Shown here piece by piece: positions 1 through 11,135 of a DNA stretch of 64,000 nt; positions within the stretch are counted from its first letter, which is position 1; each line of letters opens with the position of its first letter. This DNA comes from Agriotes lineatus (lineage: Eukaryota; Arthropoda; Insecta; Coleoptera; Elateridae): positions 98,263 to 162,262 of the forward strand of contig CALNHX010002974.1 of assembly GCA_940337035.1 (NCBI GenBank). The letters run 5' to 3'. A program made the position numbers and the translations under genes. A model generated the notes under the pieces. That model made no database searches and was not told where the DNA came from. It saw only the letters and a list, made by a program, of their open reading frames with translations.

Positions 1-1274
1 ATTAATATTTGAGTGGCGCATTTTATAAATTTTAGATTTAAGGTGACCGCAGAAAAATGTCGCAAGGTGCTAAATCAGAAAATCTAGCTGGTCAGTTTAT
101 GGTACCACCTCTGCCAATCCAATGATTTGAATGTATCGTGTGTTAAAAAAAAACTCATTCGTAGCATGCCATGATCAAATTGAAGTTTGCCGTAACTTGA
201 GATATACCCATTGATGCAAATGAACCACCAATTCAGAGAAAACTAAATTACATCTTTACTTTGAAATATTTTCCTAAAAATATAGAAAACACTTAACAAA
301 AACAATTTTTATTGGCCGTTATGATTATTACTAAAGCTGATAATGATATGCACTGAAATGTACGAAAATATGCGCATATATATTCATAAATTCTGGTGAG
401 TATATCCACCCAAAGTTACAATATATGCACAATATATGCTCAATTTTGTTTAAAAATAAGTAGAAGAATTCTAAATAATGTAAAAATTTAAATTATTTTG
501 TATGAGTATATTCATATCTTTAATTTATATTCAAAGACGTCATTCATTTTAACGTTTGACTATATAAACATGGACTGCCAACTTCACGTTGTAAGCCAAC
601 ATAAAAATGAGATTTCCGCTAACCCGGCCAGACTATTATTCATCCAACACTCAAAGTTCGACTCTTGAAATGGATTCTATGTTGGCTGATTCCGTATACA
701 TTGATTCTATGGGAAAAGTGGGGATTTCTGGCAGGCTATGCTTATTTAGTCAAAGATTTTAACTGAGACTTCCTCTTTTCTCTGCTTATTTCGATACACG
801 CACTGCACTCCAGCGGCAGAAAGTGAAAAATTCTATTAATAAATTTAATGAAATAGTAAATTTTACAAAAAAATCTCAAAAAGTGCATACAAATGATTGC
901 TAAATATAACCAAATATGCAAATCCAAAACGTATGCCCAAAAACGTATAAATATGCAAAATATGCAAAATGAAACTTTGCTTAAACGGTTTGTTTTCACA
1001 TATTAGTATACATATGCAAAAAGTTTCCCCGGCATATCAATTATGCAAAATATGCATTTGCCATACAATATCAGCTTTAATTATTACACTCATTGTTGCT
1101 GTGTACATGTCATCTTATTTTCCTTTTTGCTTGATACAATTAAACTTAATGCAGTGTAAACTTTTACCTGTCACAGTGACAGATGTGTTCATAAACAAAT
1201 TGCAATCTAACATTCACCTACAGACTTAAGTTAAGACATGACTAGATTTTCTATCTTTCTTTCCAAGGCCTACC
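1..1274. other. AT-rich stretch, no gene seen
   Basis: No coding region or element with supported ends is visible. The sequence is AT-rich with many short repeats of the type atatgcaaaatatgc, most dense at 900-1060. Open frames here are short and resemble no family I know. Confidence 0.5.
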
Positions 1275-1615
1275 CTAAATGAGTTTTTTTTTTCTGACGG
1301 CAAAACCAAAATGCGCGGGGCAGCCGTCTTGTTGAAACCAAATCTGGGTATTTCTTGCAACTTCCTCCAATGCAGAACCTACTTTATTAATCAAAAGTTC
1401 TAAATAGGTGTTCGAATTTAATTTTCCAATAATTTCAAATGGTCCGATAAATTTGTTATTATAAATCCCAGCCCAAATACTAATTTTTGAGGGTAGTGGG
1501 TTCTTGTACACAGATTAATTATTCGGTTTTTTTGAGTCCAATATCTAGTATTTTGCACATTGGATTCGTTGTTTAAAGTAAAAGTACATTCATCCGTGAA
1601 ACATATTGTGAGATG
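1275..1615 (-). pseudogene. Tc1/mariner-type transposase, catalytic part (decayed)
   Basis: Read on the minus strand this is the DDE catalytic region of a Tc1/mariner-like transposase. The first catalytic Asp lies in CFTDECTF near 1595, and the second in FQQDGCPAHF near 1320-1350. Between them are the family landmarks ISIWAGI and GPFEIIG. The reading needs one frameshift around 1500-1510, where TRYW...YPQKL passes into KISIWAG. The third acidic residue and the C-terminus are missing. The helix-turn-helix piece at 3307-3618 lies upstream on the same strand, in the right order, and looks like the same family, so both may come from one element opened by about 1.7 kb of other sequence. Certainty is good for family, low for linkage. 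Confidence 0.7.
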
Positions 1616-3306
1616 GTTTTAAGCCTACAACTTGGTTGTGTTTATAGTGCAAAATATTTAACCGTATCAGTAAAGCACAGAGTTAAGATATTTTATGACA
1701 CTGCAAATTAAAACAATAATAATAGTCTTAAATGCATTGGCAATGAGATGCGAGCAGTAGTAATTAAAAGGATAAAGGTACGCATAAGCAAACCATATTT
1801 CAGAGGGTTGGAATTTGAAGTTTAATAAAGTAATATGATTAAATCAGATAGGTTTGTGCATATTTAAAGCCAGACCAAACAAAATTTAATTGACATAAAA
1901 GGTTTGTTATGTGCAGACTAAATGAGCAAAAGTATTAATAAAAGCAAAGATCAGTGAATGGCAAGCAATATATGAAAGGTAAAGAAGATTGGAATAGAGG
2001 AAAATAGAAAATTGCAAAAAGCAATCCCGAAATTAGGCAACAGAATAGAAGCAAAAAGAGCAACATGTATACATCGGGAACTCAATCTCCAGTGCATTAA
2101 TAATACAAAGTGAAAGCAGAGTAGTGATTTGCAAAACATTGCGTGACAGAAGGAAGAAAATATTAATTTAAGATTTATGCAATCAAATTTTACTCCATTT
2201 GTGTATTTTGCGATCAAAACTAATTTCTAATTAACAAAAACATCGCGGTAACATAGCAACATGATGCCTTTTTGTTGTTAGGAGAGAACAATTGAATTAA
2301 ATTATTTGAAAGCTTGTCGAATTTGTGCTCCATTTTTAATTGACGTTTTTAAATAATAAACAAGCATTTTACCATATAAAAAGTGTACGGTTTTATTTAT
2401 TAAATGTTCAGGCAAATGTACGACTGTTTGTGGCGAGTTCCACAAGATAAAAGTTAAAATTTTCGAATCCGACTTTGAGAGTGTGAACAGCAGCCGATCA
2501 GCTGAAATTTCCGAGGGTTGTTTCCAGCACAATTAAGCAGCCGAAGTCAGAGGTCTGTACTGCAATAGGTCGGCGGGGTATGCAAGAGCACCTAGAGCAA
2601 GATCTGCACCCAGGGGAGCGACTCCAGCGGAGGAATCCGGCAGCGTCAACTGGTGCCAACATCGAAACAACATCGACGAAAACTTTTCAGATAGGATACT
2701 GCTATTTATTGAGTGTCGGGTCCCCAGAAAGCTGCGCTACTCCAAGATTAGGGCTTGTAGAATGTACTCAACGTGTTTCCAAGCGTCCCGCTACGTCCCA
2801 TTTTTCATAAATTAGCATAGCATCATCAGAATCTGCGTATTTGCAAGAATTTCAAAGCCACCAGAAACAGTTGAAAGTTGGCGTGGGTCTAGGTAATCCT
2901 AGAATAACGAAGGCGAGGGTTTTTGTTGCCAAGCAGAATAATCAAATTATTTACCTGACGATTCCTTGTAAACTTCACGTTTTTTATAAATATTCAAAAT
3001 CGCTGTTGCACTGGCGAGGATTTTGTGTCATTTGACAGACCGTAAATTTTATTTACCAGAACCGCGTATATGAGCTACTCAAGGACGAATAATCTAAAAT
3101 GAACTATTAATTTGTAAATATAGCCCATTTCAGAATTCAACCTGAGATAAGCAGTTTCGTGTTTGCCGAGAGCTAGCTTAAATAATATTGCAGTTAAATA
3201 AAATATTAAGAAAGGGGCATTCAACCATTTTATTTGTGCACTTAATTAATACATTTTATTTTGATTAGCCTTAAATTACTGACAGGCAAAGTGAGCACAG
3301 TAAAAT
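1616..3306. other. No gene seen; separates two transposase pieces
   Basis: AT-rich sequence without a recognisable coding region. A moderately GC-rich patch at about 2530-2810 holds short open frames that match nothing I recognise. It may be sequence inserted into the transposon whose remains lie on either side, but I found no repeat ends to show this. Confidence 0.35.
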
Positions 3307-3618
3307 TTAAACTGAGAATTGTGTGTATGGATTTGCCCTAATTAAATTTTTAATTTTAAACAAACAACAGTCAATCATTTCATAACAATTGATGACCAAA
3401 ACGACGATCTTGATTGGCACGTTCTTGCATTTCTTCACAAATACATTTCTACTTTCTTTGTCTGGTTCAAATATTTCCTTATGATATTGCCATTTGTATG
3501 GATGATTTTTATGCTTCTTTAATGTCTTAGATATCGCCGACTTTGACACATTTAATTCTCGACCAATTTGTCTTGTGCTGTATGTTGTGTCAATATTGAT
3601 CAAAACACCTTCTTCCAA
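3307..3618 (-). pseudogene. Transposase N-terminal helix-turn-helix fragment
   Basis: The minus-strand frame contains TRQIGRELNVSKSAISKTL, a clear helix-turn-helix of the kind at the start of Tc1/mariner transposases. It is followed by HKNHPYKWQYHKE, the usual linker that leads into the catalytic core. After about residue 60 the similarity fades (KESRNVFVKKCKN and beyond), and there is no DDE core. It would have bound the terminal repeats of its element. The catalytic fragment at 1275-1615 is on the same strand and in the right order for one original gene. It is a dead fragment. Confidence 0.65.
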
Positions 3619-4215
3619 TTCCCTGCCATCCGCACCAACATTCCTGCGATTACTTTTATTAAAATTCCATAATTGAAATTTTTATGAAAAGCAAAATTAA
3701 ATAATGAACACTAACTACCTCTACTGAAATATTAGCAGTTTCTTAAAATGTCCAGACATATCTGTGTATTGTAGATGTAGACGGTATGTTTTTACGATAA
3801 AAACTCGCTCTTCGTTCGAGTAATCGGGGGTCGAGTGGGCTGCCGGACATCAGGGCTGACATTTAATTATGTCCCCTGGCAGAAGGCAGCCCACAAGGAA
3901 GTTCTGAAAGTATTGCACTTTTCGCTTCCGGTCTTTCAAGACCGTTGGGTAGTCCTAGACTATGTGATCTGAGATTGCATCCTTCCCGTGGTGGCCCTGT
4001 TTAAACTAAACCCTTCGGATCTAGACCGGGAAGTCGATAAACTAACCCCAAGCTAAGGTGGAAGCTATCGTGCCGAGAGCTGGATGGCACAGGGTGACAG
4101 TGCCTTGAACGATGCCCATGGAATACCTGGCGCCCTTCCATGGTCCCTTAGCCCTACTCCTGCAACAGGCTCTGCAGGAGCGGACATCCTTTCCTGACTA
4201 CTCGTGGGATTAATT

Positions 4216-5295
4216 ATGGAAGACATTTTTAAAAACCCAAACACCCCTTCAGAGGAGGGATCCGTTGCAGGTCCTACTCTGACCACCTCAGGAGGGTGCT
4301 CCTCTACTGGAGCCCCTCCAGTACTACCCAATGAGGAGGGAACCGTTTCGGGGCCCTCCTCAGAAACCGACCCTGCATCGCAAAAAGGGCCTCTTACTAA
4401 GAGAAACCGTTGCGGTGCAGAGAGAAGACGGTGCAAAAAGGCGAAGGCCAGGTTGGCTACCAGTGACCAACCAGGCCCGTCGACAGGTACTGACACACAG
4501 AAGGAGCTTCTCACCAGAGGAACTACTGTCACAGACCAACCTAGTGCCACGGAGAAGGTCACACTCTCTGCTGGGGGCTCCAAACGGGACCGCCCAGAGA
4601 AGGAGACTCCTCCTAGTGCACAGAAAGCCGCCAAGAGGGTCCGACCCGGGCTCTCGTACAGTCAAGCGGCCAACAAAGAATTCAGGGTTGCGATTGCTCG
4701 GGGACACTTCCCGGAGTCGCAAATTTCTGTGGAGCTTGCCGGGGAAATTCAACTTACCCTCGGCGAATACATGGATGGGATCCCAGATGAGGGGCCCCAC
4801 CCAAAATACGACGATTTCAGAAGGACGGAACAAGGGATCATTATGGTCACATGTTCCGATGCCTTCTCCAAGACCTGGTTAAAAGAAACCGTCGGTAAGA
4901 TCAGCACGAGAACAGGAGTCGAACTCGTTTTTTTAGAGGGCGACTCCGTTCCCAGGCTGAGTAAGATGGTAGCCTGGATACCGGGAGTACCTGAGGACGG
5001 GGCTACCATCTTAAGGAGGTTAAAACGCCAGAATCCGGGACTTCGGACCGATCTCTGGAGGATTCGGCATGCCGGACGGGTCGAGTCCAAAGGGCTCAGG
5101 CTTGTTCTTGGCGTGGACGGGCTCTCCGTGTCGGTTCTGAAGCAACTCGGCATGAAGGCATATGCGGGCATGGTAAGGGTCTCTTTCTGGGACCCCAAAC
5201 ATGCAAAAGAAAAGCCGCCCGTAGCAGAGCTTGAAGACATGGAGGTGTCTGACTCTGCTGCGGAGACAGAGGATGCGACGGAGGCGCAGGGGTAG
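4216..5295 (+). CDS. Non-LTR retrotransposon ORF1 protein
   Basis: A 359-residue frame from the ATG at 4216; the open frame extends a few codons upstream to 4204 without an ATG. The N-terminal ~150 residues are low-complexity, rich in Ser, Thr, Pro and Gly, with basic runs such as RRRCKKAKAR. From about residue 155 (LSYSQAANKEFRVAI) a folded domain begins that resembles the ORF1 domain of insect LOA-like elements; the same domain is recognisable in the copy on the minus strand at 48.4-49.4 kb. There is no CCHC zinc knuckle. The C-terminus is acidic (MEVSDSAAETED). Its expected role is to bind element RNA during retrotransposition. The stop TAG at 5293-5295 is followed at once by the ORF2 frame, suggesting coupled translation. 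Confidence 0.8.
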   Translation: MEDIFKNPNTPSEEGSVAGPTLTTSGGCSSTGAPPVLPNEEGTVSGPSSETDPASQKGPLTKRNRCGAERRRCKKAKARLATSDQPGPSTGTDTQKELLTRGTTVTDQPSATEKVTLSAGGSKRDRPEKETPPSAQKAAKRVRPGLSYSQAANKEFRVAIARGHFPESQISVELAGEIQLTLGEYMDGIPDEGPHPKYDDFRRTEQGIIMVTCSDAFSKTWLKETVGKISTRTGVELVFLEGDSVPRLSKMVAWIPGVPEDGATILRRLKRQNPGLRTDLWRIRHAGRVESKGLRLVLGVDGLSVSVLKQLGMKAYAGMVRVSFWDPKHAKEKPPVAELEDMEVSDSAAETEDATEAQG

Positions 5296-5315
5296 GAGTG
5301 GACGCTTTTCCCTTA

Positions 5316-8102
5316 ATGAATAGTATCCATCTCTTACAAATCAACCTGCAACACAGCATAGCAGCCTCCTATGCTCTGCAGAGGAGGCTTACAAATGATA
5401 ATATTAATATAGCACTTATTCAGGAACCATGGGTACGACATGGCTCTGTCCAGGGGCTATGTCTCAATAGCGGTTCTTTGTTTTATTGCACAAGTGCGGT
5501 TATACCGAGAGTTTGCATATACTCTTCGGGACTAACCGATATACATATATTGCCCAATTTCTGTTCCAGGGATCTAGTGGCAGTCAAAATTGGTCTTATA
5601 GATGGCAACAGCAGGAGGAGCTTTGTTCTTAGTTCTGCCTACTTCCCTTACGATGCACAGGAACTGCCACCTACCCCAGAGTTTCAGGGACTGGTAAGCT
5701 ACTGTGACACAAATAATTTACCTCTGCTGCTAGGGTGTGACGCCAATGCGCACCACATCTGTTGGGACAGCACGGACATCAACCCACGAGGTAGAGGCCT
5801 AATGGAGTATCTCTACACTACGAAGTTGGAGGTACTAAACTGTGGTACTACACCTACCTTTGTCACCGACAGAAGGCAAAAAGTCATCGACATAACAGTG
5901 GGCACCGCTACGGTCGCTCCGTTAGTCAAAGACTGGCAGGTATCGACGGAACCCTCCCTTTCGGATCACCGTCATATCACTTTCAATCTAAATCTAAAGC
6001 GGCCGCCAGCGTCGAATATTTTTAGAAATCCCAGAGCAACCAATTGGGAAGGCTATAAACAGGACCTCCGAAATAGGTTAGATTTGGTTAGAATCATTCC
6101 AAAAAATTCTGACGAGCTAGAAGAGAGCGTTGATCTTGTACACCGCTCCATCATAGAGTCATACGAGACTAATTGCCCTGTGAAGCGATGCAGGGATGGT
6201 AAAAGGACTCCATGGTGGAACCCCGAACTCCAGTCCCTCCGCAAAGAAACGCGCAGGCTCTTTAATAGACCCAGACTCACAAAGTCTCAACTGGACTGGG
6301 ACAATTATAAACTGTCCCTCCGGTCATACAAAAGCTGCATACGCAGAAGTAGAAGAGACACCTGGCGGGCCTTCTGCGAAAGTATTGAATGCCTACCAGA
6401 AGCAGTTAGACTGCAAAAGGTGTTTTCCAAAACTCCAGGTTCCAGGCTGGGGATGCTGAAGCTCCCATCGGGTACCTTCAAGGACACCAGAGAGGGGGCT
6501 CTCAAGCATCTCATTGATGTTCACTTCCCCGGCTCCAGTCTTGTACAAGAAGCTCTACCTGAGAGGCCCCCACGCATCGCGCACACCGCGATGGACTGGA
6601 AGACGGCCTCAAAGGTAGTGAGTTTAGATCGTTTGAAGTGGGCACTGTTCACCTTTGAACCATATAAGAGCGCTGGTGCGGACGGAATTTTTCCGGCTCT
6701 GCTACAGCATGGATTGGAGGTGCTGTTACGGCCCCTATATCACATTTTTCGTACTAGCCTGGCCCTAGGACACATTCCTGTGCCCTGGAGGACGGTCAAA
6801 GTAATTTTCCTACCCAAAGCGGGACATGCAATGCATGATACCGCAAAGGACTTTAGACCTATCAGCCTGACTTCTTTTCTGCTAAAGGTGCAGGAGAGAC
6901 TGATTGAAAGGTATATTAAGGATGGAGCATTGGTGGCTTTTCCGCTGCACCCATCACAACACGCCTACCAACAAGGCAAGTCAGTTGAGACGGCACTCCA
7001 TGCGATCGTTTCAAAGATAGAGAAAACCCTGCACCACAAAGAGCTTTCGCTCGGTGCATTCTTAGACATAGAAGGGGCGTTTGATAATACCTCCTTCGAT
7101 TCTATCTGTGTAGCGGCCGAAAGGCACGGGATCGAACCCTCGTTGATAAGATGGATCGGTTCTATGCTGTCGGGCCGACAAGTAATCGTTTCAGCAGACG
7201 AGTTCTCCATAAGGACGACGGTCACTAGGGGCTGTCCTCAGGGTGGAGTCCTGTCTCCAATGTTATGGTGTCTGGTCGTGGACGGGCTACTAAGGGAGCT
7301 CTCTGCAAAAGGCATCTTTGTGCTAGGTTACGCTGATGACCTTGCAATATTAGCAATGGGAAAGTTTGCTGGCACAGTAAGTGGGATCATGCAAGAAGCC
7401 CTCATTACTGTACAAAACTGGTGTGTAAGGCAAGGGCTCAGGATTAATCCTACCAAGGCAGAACTTGTCATCTTCACCAAAAGAAGGAGAATCGAGGGTC
7501 TCAGACAGCCCACAATCTTCGGAAAAGCTCTCCAGCCCTCCGAATCGGTCAGATATCTTGGAGTTATCCTGGATTCAAAGCTGAACTGGAGGACTCATGT
7601 AGAGAGACAAATTCAAAGGGCCACTGCTTCTCTGTGGAGATGTAGACGGACCTTTGGAAGCAGCTGGGGTCTCAAGCCCCGTGTCACCAAATGGCTATAC
7701 ACGGTGGTTACAAGACCAATAATAACATATGCTGCTCTTGTTTGGTGGCCAGCAACCAGCAAGGAAACAATCAGAAACAGCCTCAACAGACTACAGAGAT
7801 TGGCTTGTTTAGGCATAACTGGAGCAATGCGCACTGCTCCTACGGCAGCTCTGGAGGTGCTTCTGGGGCTTTCGCCCCTCCACCTAGTGATTGAGGCGGA
7901 GGCCAGGAAATCAGCCTACAGACTAAGCCAAGGCCAGATGTGGGCCATGAAAGGGGAACAAGTGGGACACTCAGGGATCATCCAACATTTTGAGAAGGTC
8001 CCAGAACTTCTCACAAGGAGCGACTTCATGGCTCCGCTTTACATGTTCTATAAAGCATTTCAGGTACTCATCCCTGATAGAAACGATTGGTGTCAGCAAT
8101 AG
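5316..8102 (+). CDS. ORF2: endonuclease and reverse transcriptase, ends at an internal TAG
   Basis: The frame is open from 5298, first ATG at 5316. An APE-type endonuclease fills the first ~230 residues: QINLQHS, then IQEPWV with the catalytic Glu, GCDANAHH, and SDHRHITF near residue 222 counted from 5298. The reverse transcriptase follows, with FRPISLTSF, FLDIEGAFD near residue 588, TRGCPQGGVLSP, and the catalytic GYADDLAIL near residue 677, all intact. The thumb region (VRYLGVILDSKLNW) is present. The frame stops at TAG 8100-8102, yet the RNase H domain continues in exactly the same frame, so a point change from a CAG codon is the simplest explanation. The product would still hold endonuclease and reverse transcriptase but lose RNase H. 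Confidence 0.88.
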   Translation: MNSIHLLQINLQHSIAASYALQRRLTNDNINIALIQEPWVRHGSVQGLCLNSGSLFYCTSAVIPRVCIYSSGLTDIHILPNFCSRDLVAVKIGLIDGNSRRSFVLSSAYFPYDAQELPPTPEFQGLVSYCDTNNLPLLLGCDANAHHICWDSTDINPRGRGLMEYLYTTKLEVLNCGTTPTFVTDRRQKVIDITVGTATVAPLVKDWQVSTEPSLSDHRHITFNLNLKRPPASNIFRNPRATNWEGYKQDLRNRLDLVRIIPKNSDELEESVDLVHRSIIESYETNCPVKRCRDGKRTPWWNPELQSLRKETRRLFNRPRLTKSQLDWDNYKLSLRSYKSCIRRSRRDTWRAFCESIECLPEAVRLQKVFSKTPGSRLGMLKLPSGTFKDTREGALKHLIDVHFPGSSLVQEALPERPPRIAHTAMDWKTASKVVSLDRLKWALFTFEPYKSAGADGIFPALLQHGLEVLLRPLYHIFRTSLALGHIPVPWRTVKVIFLPKAGHAMHDTAKDFRPISLTSFLLKVQERLIERYIKDGALVAFPLHPSQHAYQQGKSVETALHAIVSKIEKTLHHKELSLGAFLDIEGAFDNTSFDSICVAAERHGIEPSLIRWIGSMLSGRQVIVSADEFSIRTTVTRGCPQGGVLSPMLWCLVVDGLLRELSAKGIFVLGYADDLAILAMGKFAGTVSGIMQEALITVQNWCVRQGLRINPTKAELVIFTKRRRIEGLRQPTIFGKALQPSESVRYLGVILDSKLNWRTHVERQIQRATASLWRCRRTFGSSWGLKPRVTKWLYTVVTRPIITYAALVWWPATSKETIRNSLNRLQRLACLGITGAMRTAPTAALEVLLGLSPLHLVIEAEARKSAYRLSQGQMWAMKGEQVGHSGIIQHFEKVPELLTRSDFMAPLYMFYKAFQVLIPDRNDWCQQ

Positions 8103-8966
8103 CGTCTTCTCACTCCAAGGGGACTTGTTTGGTACACAGACGGCTCCAGGATGGCGGGGGGATCTGGTGCTGGCATCTACGGCTGTAGGCCGAGGGTCAA
8201 ACTCACCGTTGCCCTAGGAAAACATGCCACTGTATTCCAGGCGGAGGTATTTGCCATCCTAACCTGTGCTCAGGAGAACCTTCAAAGAGGTTATTCCAAT
8301 CTGCATATTTACATCTGCACAGACAGTCAGGCAGCACTAAGAGCATTGAGTTCACCCAGAATCAACTCCAGGTTGGTTCTGGAATGTTGCCAGACACTGA
8401 ACAGACTCGGTACAACAAACTGGGTGAAACTACTATGGGTACCAGGCCATAGTGAAATAGAGGGTAACGAAGAAGCTGACGCTCTAGCCAGAAGAGGTTC
8501 TCAAGAGCCGCACATCGGCCCTGAGCCGGCTTTAGGAATTACCCGTGCCACCGCAAAGCGACAAGTTGAGCGCTGGTTAAGTAACCAATCCAGCGCCAAC
8601 TGGGCCTCGGTACCAAGGCTACGTCAGGCAAAACTCCTCATCGGGGAAATGTCGCCTACCAACACCTTTACTCTCCTGTCAATGAGCAGGAAAAACATTA
8701 GGATCGTGACTGGTTTACTAACAGGACACGGTCACTTACAGAAGAACTTATTCACAATTGGAATCGTAAATGATGCCACCTGCAGAAAGTGCCAGTTGGA
8801 GGAAGAAACCTCAATTCATGTTTTATGTCAATGTGTGGCTCTCCTAACACTGCGACATAAACATTTTGGAGCCGGCCTGGTGGAACCCCAGGCAATAAGG
8901 GACGTTCCTATGGGTAGGATTCTTTCCTTCGCGTTGGAAACCGGCCTCTTCGAACGAGACCCATAA
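8103..8966 (+). pseudogene. ORF2 C-terminus: RNase H and zinc-binding tail
   Basis: This continues the frame of the reverse transcriptase after the TAG at 8100-8102. RNase H landmarks come in order: VWYTDGSR (first Asp), FQAEVFAI (Glu), CTDSQAALRAL (Asp), and GHSEIEGNEEADALARRG (last Asp). Beyond it lies the Cys/His tail common to this group, CRKCQLEEETSIHVLCQC. RNase H would remove RNA from the RNA-DNA hybrid during second-strand synthesis. Nothing else in the segment is damaged, so only the upstream stop separates it from the polymerase. The internal ATG at 8151 lies past the first catalytic Asp, so independent translation would give an inactive domain. Confidence 0.85.
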
Positions 8967-9057
8967 CAAATTAGGTGGGAGCACAATGGACCAATAGGTC
9001 TCAGTGCAGCTTACAGCAAGCCCCATCAGAAGAAGAAGAATCGTTGATTTTATAAAG

Positions 9058-10985
9058 TAAAAACTACTGAACTAACTCTGAATGTCATCAAATAACAAAT
9101 TAATTTGAGTAGCTATAGCTATCAACTGTTTTCAAGTCAAGGCAAGTCATACTTAAAAAAACATAAACACTTTTGATTAATATTATTCAACGAAAATTGA
9201 CAAAAATAAATGTTTGACACCATTAAATGCGCAATAAGTTTTTTTTCATTGATAATAAAACATTTTCTGTAGGTTGAATTGGCGAGCAGGAATCCATAAA
9301 ATGGTAAAAAATAATGTTAAATCCCTATGTTCCAGTTTGAAAGTGGACACCAGTTATAAATCGGATTCATACAATATTTTTCTCAATTTTTTCGATTTCT
9401 TTTCATTATCTGCAAATACAGAGCAGTTATAAAGTTGATGTTATTTTGTTTTGAAAATATACTGGACATGTAAATAATGTATCAGCAAATAATGAATAAT
9501 CAAGACAGTCACAGATATCACTAATTAAAGTTGTGTCTTCACATTACCAATTAACGTATTTATTTATGTAGACTGGAAATAGCCCAGGAACTTAATAATT
9601 GCGTCTCCGCGTATTGTGCCTTCACCATATTGACGAATCCTAATAAACGCGAGGTAATGACATCGTACGTGTACACCATCAGTTAAATTATAGATAGATT
9701 TGACAGAATTCAAGTGTAGGTATACATCTGTTCGTAAGATCACGTAATGTAACGTTCTTTTCGCCGTTTAGTTTAATTCCATAAACTATAATTACTAATC
9801 AATTAGATTCATTTTAACATGTTAATTTTGGATGAATTTACAAATCAATCGCAAGCTGCAACAATTTTTGAAAAATATTGGTTTACACATTAACTAATTA
9901 TGTTATTCGAAGGAAGAAGTGGATATATTTATATTAGTAAAGAATTGCTTCGTGGCAAGTAAATTGCTTTTTCAGTAGAATTTAAATAAAATAAGAAAGC
10001 GAAATATATTTGAGTTTTAAACATTGTAGAGGTAAACATTTATCGCATATAAAATTAGCACACAAATCAAAGAATATAAACGTACTAAAGTGATACCTAT
10101 GGGAGTAGAAAGTGATTAAGTGCATGCAATGCATATTTGCTTCATGTTCAAACAATATGTTCGAAAGCAAAAATAATTGAAGCAAAGGTAAATGCAAAAC
10201 AAACGCTTATAATATACAATTTTGTAATTTCCTTGTTTTAGGTTTAAACGTGCAGAGAGTCAAATGATTATTTGTAATTATAGTAAGAATTAAATAAATG
10301 CATTCTTTTTAATAAAATATCTTTATCAGTAGCAGTTAAAATAATTTAACAAGACGCAATATTTGGTTTACCCTTGTTTTTCATTAAATATGGATATACC
10401 AAGAAAACGTTCGGATATATTTAACGAAGTCTGTTTTGACCCGGGCTATGTGCCTATATCTACAGAAAGGTAGAAACCAATCTACCACTAAATGTAAATG
10501 TCTAGTTCCCAAGCCTCTTGGTGAGAGTTTTATGTAAATACTCACCAAGTACTCGACTAAAACCCAAGTAATTAGCTTGGCTGCCTTAGGATTTAAAATT
10601 ACTTTTATTTTGTAATCCTGTTTTAGCTTTGCACCTGATTTTATATTGAAATTTTGATATCCATTAAATATTTACAATGTGATACCCTGAAGAATAAACT
10701 GCACACTGACAGCTTTAATAAATAATTTGAAGCATTGAAATATTGACTTTTATTTGTTGATTCAAGTTTCAGAGGTCTAGGTTGCACCTCAGGTGGACAT
10801 TCTGCCATAAGTTGATTTCTTGTTTTCCATGTTTTTTCAACATACCACCTGTTGCTGTTAAGTTTGCATTCGCTCTGAAAAGTTTGGTTTGAAGGACTAT
10901 ACTGATCAAACTTTTCATATCATTTGCTGAAGTAACTTTATCAATTTCAAAGTCTGTCCTTTGAAATATAATTTGAACAAAAATT
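9058..10985. other. AT-rich stretch, no gene seen
   Basis: About 1.9 kb of AT-rich sequence with no coding region longer than about 70 codons and no element ends that I could pair. The sequence at 10440-10590 is somewhat less AT-rich but unrecognised. Confidence 0.5.
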
Positions 10986-11135
10986 ATTTTCATCTAGTAT
11001 GGCTATGGAATAGTTTCTAATTTATGAATGCAACTATAACTCACTTAAAAATCAAATGTCAAGTTTGATATTTAAATGTAAATGTAGCAGAATTCATAAA
11101 TTGGGAACGATTCCATAGCCATACTAGATGAAAAT
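10986..11135. mobile_element. 150-bp element bounded by a perfect 26-bp inverted repeat
   Basis: Positions 10986-11011 and 11110-11135 are exact reverse complements over 26 bases; the core is tagtatggctatggaat on the left. The 98 bases between are AT-rich and non-coding. Size and symmetry suggest a miniature inverted-repeat element. The repeat runs without a break into both flanks, so no target duplication can be separated from it. Confidence 0.55.

Larger units (their letters stand above)
3800..9057 (+). mobile_element. LOA-like non-LTR retrotransposon, nearly full length
   Basis: Two long frames on the plus strand, ORF1 then endonuclease-reverse transcriptase-RNase H, identify an I/LOA/R1-group non-LTR retrotransposon. 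The 5' untranslated part starts somewhere near 3800. The 3' end carries a short (AGA)n run at 9028-9040, as expected of a simple-repeat tail. The 8-mer taaaaact occurs at 3798-3805 and 9058-9065 and may be the target duplication, but this is weak. Only one inactivating change is obvious, the TAG at 8100-8102, so the insertion looks young compared with the copy at 44.3-50.1 kb. Confidence 0.85.

Noticed and set aside
4065..5359. Several long open frames on the minus strand and in other plus frames across the ORF1 region
   Set aside because: They overlap the retrotransposon ORF1, which has a clear domain match; the GC-rich composition keeps shadow frames open.
3798..9065. taaaaact as a certain target duplication of the first retrotransposon
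   Set aside because: Only 8 bases of low-complexity sequence match, and neither end of the element is independently fixed; kept as a possibility only.
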